From positions 434,001 to 498,000 of the forward strand of contig CAJQUW010007051.1 of the NCBI GenBank assembly GCA_907163375.1: DNA of 64,000 bases, written 5' to 3'. Shown here piece after piece: positions 59,270-64,000 of this stretch; position 1 is the stretch's first letter; each line of letters starts with the position of its first letter. The stretch comes from Prostheceraeus crozeri (taxonomy: Eukaryota; Platyhelminthes; Polycladida; Euryleptidae). Under the pieces are notes generated by a model. The model saw only the letters and a list, made by a program, of their open reading frames with translations, was not told where the DNA came from and ran no database searches. Made by a program: the position numbers and the translations under genes.

Positions 59270-59940
59270 GCCGGTTATGCGAAATGGGCCTTTTGTGCTT
59301 TTTGGACAGCAGAAATTCTGATGAGCATTTCTCAACATCTTCAAGGCCAGACCGCCCGCATTCTCATGTTTGGGACCGTGCAATGTCATTAATCCTCCGA
59401 CAGTCCCAAACGATAAAATCATGCCACCTTTTTAACGATAAGCTTGCCGTCGTCAAGCAGTATATGAAGGCGTTGCATAAAATGAACTCACCTGCCTGCG
59501 AAACATTGAAGGACATATTACCAAATCTTTCATTTGCAAAGTTATCAGAGGGCATTTTTATTGGCCCTGACATCAAAAAATGTTTCGGTCTTCTGAGCTG
59601 ATCCTTTCTAGAAATGGAATCGCGTAGAAATGGAGGCCTTTTTGACCATCAAAGACGTTTCGGAAAATTTTTAGGGAAACATAGATCCCCTAACTATCAG
59701 GAGGTTGTTCGCAAGATGCTAGAGAAGATGGAAGTGATTGGGTGTAGAATGTCTACTAAACTTCATTTTCTAGAATGTAATTTGTATGTTTTTCCTAAAA
59801 ATTGTGGTTTGTTTAGTGAGGAACAAGGTGACAAGCTACATCAACTGCTCAAGTCACACGAAGAAAGATTCAAAGGTAAAATCTTTCTTCACATAATGGT
59901 TGACTACATTTGGAAAGTTGCTAATTGTAGAGAATGATTT
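59270..59940 (+). pseudogene. Relic of an unnamed transposase-like protein family
   Basis: Frames on the + strand, with at least two shifts, read NPPTVPNDKIMPPF (about 59390), LPNLSFAKLSEGIFIGPDIK and KFLGKHRSPNYQEVVRKMLE. These are followed by LGCRMS-like IGCRMSTKLHFLECNLYVFP, FSEEQGDKLHQ and VDYIWKV. I recognise the order KI(I/L)(M/L)PP ... GIFVGPQI ... NF(L)GN ... LHFLHSHLDFFP ... SDEQGERFHQ from a repetitive protein family frequent in arthropod and cnidarian genomes. I cannot name it with certainty. The conserved Asp/His/Glu positions suggest an RNase H-fold transposase. Only the C-terminal half is here. Confidence 0.6.
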
Positions 59941-61816
59941 AGTTTTTTACAGTATAACATCTAAAAGTACCCGCATTTCGTTCTTTTCATCTATTCCATA
60001 TCTGAAGCATAAAGAAATCGGATAGTTCTAGGAAAGACCATTTTTAGAATATATTTTTGGTCTAATATGGCTTCTGGAGGTACACAAATGATTCATGCAA
60101 GCATTAAAACAATCTGCAAATCATATTTAGTTATTTGATCACTAATCACAAGTTAGCATAACGCTTTAGAGTCTATATAATATTGCAACTAATGTATCTT
60201 GAAAAAAAGTACCTAATTTGGAGTCTGTTTTGGCCTCTTATGGCTTCTGAAGGAGCAGAAAACATCGTCTACACAGAACACCCAGACATTTCGCTTTTAT
60301 CAAGTGGCCTTCGTTTTTTTGATAGAACAAAAAAGTGCTTTTATTTACATGTTGGCAACATGGCCTTATGTCATGCTGCCCTTTACTTTAGTCATGATGT
60401 CTTCGTCATTTAGTCACATCATTATTTGTTTTGCCCCTAGTCAGGTGTATTTTATATTCGTAGATCAATACAAGTGGTTAAAATAAAGAGCAGGAAAAGA
60501 CGGTTGCTGATCAGATATTGGCGGTTTATGAAATGTCCTGCATTGCGCACCTCATCTTGGCAGTGGACAACACATAACGCATTCTTCATGGAGGAATCCT
60601 ACCAAGAACTTCAAAGTTGGTCTTAAACTAAATCTCTTTACATGTAATAATTAACATGTTCAGATGATTTTCATCATTTGATTATTAAAACAGGACAGAT
60701 CTGCAAGTTTCAGGAAGATAGTTTGTGAGTTCGAAAACGACGATGTGTATTCGAATCGAGTTGGCGAACATGTGTAAAAGTACATCGCGTTTGCATAGCT
60801 TTCTTATTTCGATTACATTGAATTTCTTGAATGACTTGCTACTTTAACGCATTTATTTAGCGTTATGTTTTGTTCACAACCTGGTCACAGCAATATTGTT
60901 GAAGTTGCAATGAAATATTCCATAAATTCAGTCACATCAGCCAAAGGGAGATGATCAGGGATCGCAATGTTCCGTCTTTTCCCTTTTTTGCGAAATCAGT
61001 CTAATATAAATATTTCAAATTTATGCATTCAAACACCTTTTTTTCCCGAGTATCCTTTTTTCCTGGGTGAATTGCGATCCGCAGAAGATTAATTATTTCT
61101 ATCTAAAAACTCATCTTTGCAAAATGCAATTCGGACCTGTTATTTTAGCTTATCAGACAGCTTGTTTGCTATTTTTAGCTTTTTACACGCACGTAAGTAC
61201 TCACTCTTGCAGCTGTTCAGAAATCATAATTTATTCCGTATTTTAGTAAAATTGCGCGTATATTGTTATCATATTTTGTTGAAAAACGAAAAATGATTCA
61301 ATAAACTACTCACAAAAACATTACACCCATCAACTTAAGTAAACAGGCTTCTCATAAGGCAAGTGCAGGATGATATAATGGTCAGCAGACGACAACTCGG
61401 GCAAAATCACATTAATCAGCTGCAATTGATAGATAGTCTGATGATGTGCTGTTCTCTAGAGTGATAAATAACTACACAAGCTGTTTTGCTAGAATAGACT
61501 GAATAGAGTACTGTTAGATAAATGCACAAAAATCGATGAATGCACATTGTAATAGTATACAGCTTCAATAAAAACTGCGAACTCGGCTAATTTCTATAAA
61601 TGTTAAAATAATAGGACCTGCTCTGATATTTAACAGCGACCAGCAGATGTAGCACTTCATAACTGCAAAAAATGCAGGTTTAAGTTAACTCGTTAAAGAT
61701 GAAATTGATCTTTCGTCAATTCCCTAATGGTAAGTGAGGTCTCACCCTGTACGGTATTCAGAATAATGACACGCTTGCATAATAATTATTGTATAATATG
61801 CCTACAAGGTCAAATA
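59941..61816. other. Intron 5 stretch with one MITE
   Basis: No gene recognised apart from the repeat at 60956-61080. Confidence 0.4.
60956..61080 (+). repeat. MITE-like repeat, copy 2
   Basis: A 125-bp segment starting CAGGGATCGCAAT and ending ATTGCGATCC. GGATCGCAAT and ATTGCGATCC form a perfect 10-bp terminal inverted repeat. Along its length it resembles 25304-25436 in the same orientation. It is too short to encode protein. The CAGGG start suggests mobilisation by a hAT transposase. Confidence 0.75.
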
Positions 61817-63198
61817 CAGGGTGGATAGCATACCTTGTCCGATATATTTTCAGAAAAAAAACGACAAATTTTCCGACTAATATTAATTGTATTTAGTAAG
61901 CTAGCATGCATCATGGGTATCAGAAAAATCATGTTAAAATAATACTTACAATAAATTTCAAAATGACCGATACATGATTCCTATATGATTTTCTTATCAT
62001 AGATATAGGGATCCTCGAATTCCTTTTCAGTTTGCAGTTTGAGTGTTCATTGCTTTCGAGGCTGAATGAATACACTTTATTCTGGACATTACCCCACAGA
62101 AAGGAATCGCAGATGGTGAGGTCGGGAGATCTGGCGGGCCACGGAATTGGACCACCCCTTCCAATCCATTGGTTGTTCAACCGATCGTTAAGCAAGTTCC
62201 TTGTCTGGGTACTAAAATGGGGTGAGCGCCATCTTGTTGAAACACAGAGATGCGGTGAGACCGGCGAACAATAACAGGGAACACTTCCTCGGTCAGAACG
62301 TCACAGTAGCGATCACGTGTCATGGTTTCTTCACTGATGTCCACTGCTATAATGCATAAATGACATCGCGACGAATAGGGTCAAGCCCTTTGATCTTATG
62401 GGTACCTCGTCATAGACATGAGAGTTGTCTGTCGCGTTGTAAGAATCATTGTGGCGATTTACTCTGCCGGACATGTTAAATGTGCACTCATCGGAGAAGA
62501 TGATTTTGTTAGACAATTAACTCTCTTTACTGTTCTTTCGAAGGGTGGTTTGCAAAAAAAAGACAAGGCTTGCCTCTTCGTCATGGTCGAAAATTTGCTG
62601 CATCTGATGAACCTTGTATGGTTTATATCCATTCTCCTTCATAGTTTTCCCGACTGTCCTATGTGAAACTCCGACATCATTTGCGGTCACTCGTTATGAT
62701 GTACGAGTGTTGTCCATAATGGCGTTCACGATCGAATCCTTCTTCTCATTCAATACGCAAGAAGTGCGATTTCTTGACCTGGATCGAGGTAAGATGGAAC
62801 CGGTATTGAGGATCTTGTCGGACCATCGTCTGATTGTTCTTTCATCAGGTGCTTATTCTCCATATCACTCAAAATAGCGTCTTCTTGCTTGTTCGCTGTT
62901 TCCGTAAGTTATACAGTAAGCAACCAGTCTAGCATTTCGTTCGACGTATTCCATTTCGTCATTAAGTGAAGCACCTGTATTGAGCGGCGCATACAATAGA
63001 CTCGTACGTGCGATTTGAAATTATGAATAAACTTCGTATAATTTGAAACCGCAAACATCATTGGATTATTGCAAACCGTAAGAAATTTCTAATTTAAGTG
63101 TAAAGATAGATATCTTATGCAACTATAAGCACTGAATTTGATTAAGATATTTCATTATTCATATCATAGAAATCGGACAAGGTATTGTATCCACCCTG
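61817..63198 (-). mobile_element. Mariner-type element with both TIRs
   Basis: A 1382-bp element with 31-bp terminal inverted repeats (61817-61847 and 63168-63198, 27 of 31 matching) beginning CAGGGTGGATA and containing ATACCTTGTCCGAT. TA flanks both ends (61815-61816 and 63199-63200), the duplication expected for Tc1/mariner. It holds one degraded transposase on the minus strand. Confidence 0.92.
61929..62960 (-). pseudogene. Mariner-superfamily transposase, frameshifted
   Basis: On the minus strand from about 62960: a helix-turn-helix segment (ARLVAYCITYGNSEQARRRY), a linker with RSRSRNRTS, then VTANDVGVSHRTVGKTMKEN and GYKPYKVHQM. The catalytic blocks are IIFSDECTFNMSGRVNRHN (first Asp), FQQDGAHPI (second Asp, about 62230) and WPARSPDLTICDSFLWG (third Asp, in the frame 61929-62195). 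Several frame changes and stops separate the blocks. The SDE-TF-MSG-VNRHN signature is that of a mariner-superfamily group widespread in arthropods. Its position within a clean TIR pair confirms it belongs to this element. Confidence 0.88.
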
Positions 63199-64000
63199 TA
63201 CATACAATGCTTAAACAAAAGGGTTTCAAAAATTGATTGCAAAAAAGATTTAAATAAATGATTGGATGCAGAGAATTTTTAGAATTTGTATAATGTACAT
63301 GTATGCCTAATGTCCACAGTTACATATACTTATCAAAGGATAACCCACTCAACGATTTGCGTCGCCATATACCTCATTTTCTTATTCTCTTCATTGCTTT
63401 TATTGCCTTCAGTAGGCCTAAACACATTTTTGCCTCTTAAAATCTTTGAAAATTTTGCCCGATTCGACTCGAGGTTGACAAAAGTCCGACTCGCTGGGTC
63501 TAATAATCACATAATCTTATGTAATAACTTGTTATATAGGAATTGGAAAATGCACCTTTATTAGCAACAAAGTCGTGTAAAAAAGCCTGTGTAGCCTGTG
63601 TGCCTTAAAGTAGCCTTGAGGCTATGGTGCTATATCTTTACAAGAGTTTGTATTGATGCATGTCAAAAGTATAAGTGGGTTATATGCTACAAATGAATGT
63701 CATCGTATTTATTAGTCAAAGAATTCGAGGCATCAATCCATGCTGACTTTCCTTAGACTCACGGGAAGCCTGCTACTGAGTTGCTGAGAAGACTGATGTT
63801 GGATCAGTGAAACGAACTGTTTAGTTTATGCGAATGAGTGAGGTGTATTGCATAATGCTGATAAATAGGCCCAAGAAATTTATATGATAATGTACACAAT
63901 TTGATAATACATGTACTCGTATACACACATTTTCCGTTGAATTTTTTATCACACTTGCATTCACCGTGATTTTCGTGAAGTGCGTGTAACTAGCCAAAAC
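63199..64000. other. Right end of window, intron 5
   Basis: No gene or repeat recognised. Short frames only. Confidence 0.4.

Overview
The window is nuclear DNA from an invertebrate animal. It has GT-AG spliceosomal introns, a host gene with a mitochondrial-type presequence, an AT-rich background and a very dense, mixed set of transposable elements. The phylum cannot be fixed from the sequence. There are no prokaryotic operons, CRISPR arrays or rRNA genes.

One host gene is recognisable: mitochondrial aconitase (ACO2), on the + strand. Five exons join in frame: 2308-2388, 4709-4788, 12200-12473, 41157-41393 and 45402-46275. They encode about the first 515 of about 780 residues, including the three iron-sulfur cysteines. 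The C-terminal exons were not found before 64000. The introns measure 2.3, 7.4, 28.7 and 4.0 kb, and the fifth exceeds 17.7 kb. Almost everything else lies inside them.

Layout: 1-2307 no recognisable gene; intron 1 holds a tRNA-like SINE. Intron 2 holds an intact endonuclease-bearing LINE ORF (1064 aa) and a complete Tigger-type DNA transposon with an intact 501-aa transposase. Intron 3 holds a frameshifted Jockey/CR1-like LINE and a mariner relic broken by two later insertions (a LINE 3' fragment and a hAT element). It also holds a long foldback, an RT fragment, a pogo-like element with perfect 25-bp terminal inverted repeats (TIRs), a hAT with a TTF zinc-finger remnant, a cluster of GGTCGTCGG motifs and a set of large palindromes. 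Intron 4 holds a mariner with an altered third catalytic residue. Beyond exon 5 lie a Tc1 element, a tyrosine-recombinase relic and a Tigger deletion derivative. These are followed by nested hAT elements (one with a 7/8 target-site duplication), a LINE lacking its RT core, a relic of an unnamed transposase-like family and a mariner with both TIRs.

Most coding elements are antisense to aconitase, as expected if sense insertions carrying splice or polyadenylation signals are selected against. I found no convincing new multi-gene system. The less ordinary signals are the three-layer insertion at 17500-20290, the palindromes at 39616-40898, the GGTCGTCGG cluster, a short element family shared by 25304 and 60956, and the unnamed transposase-like relic at 59270-59940.
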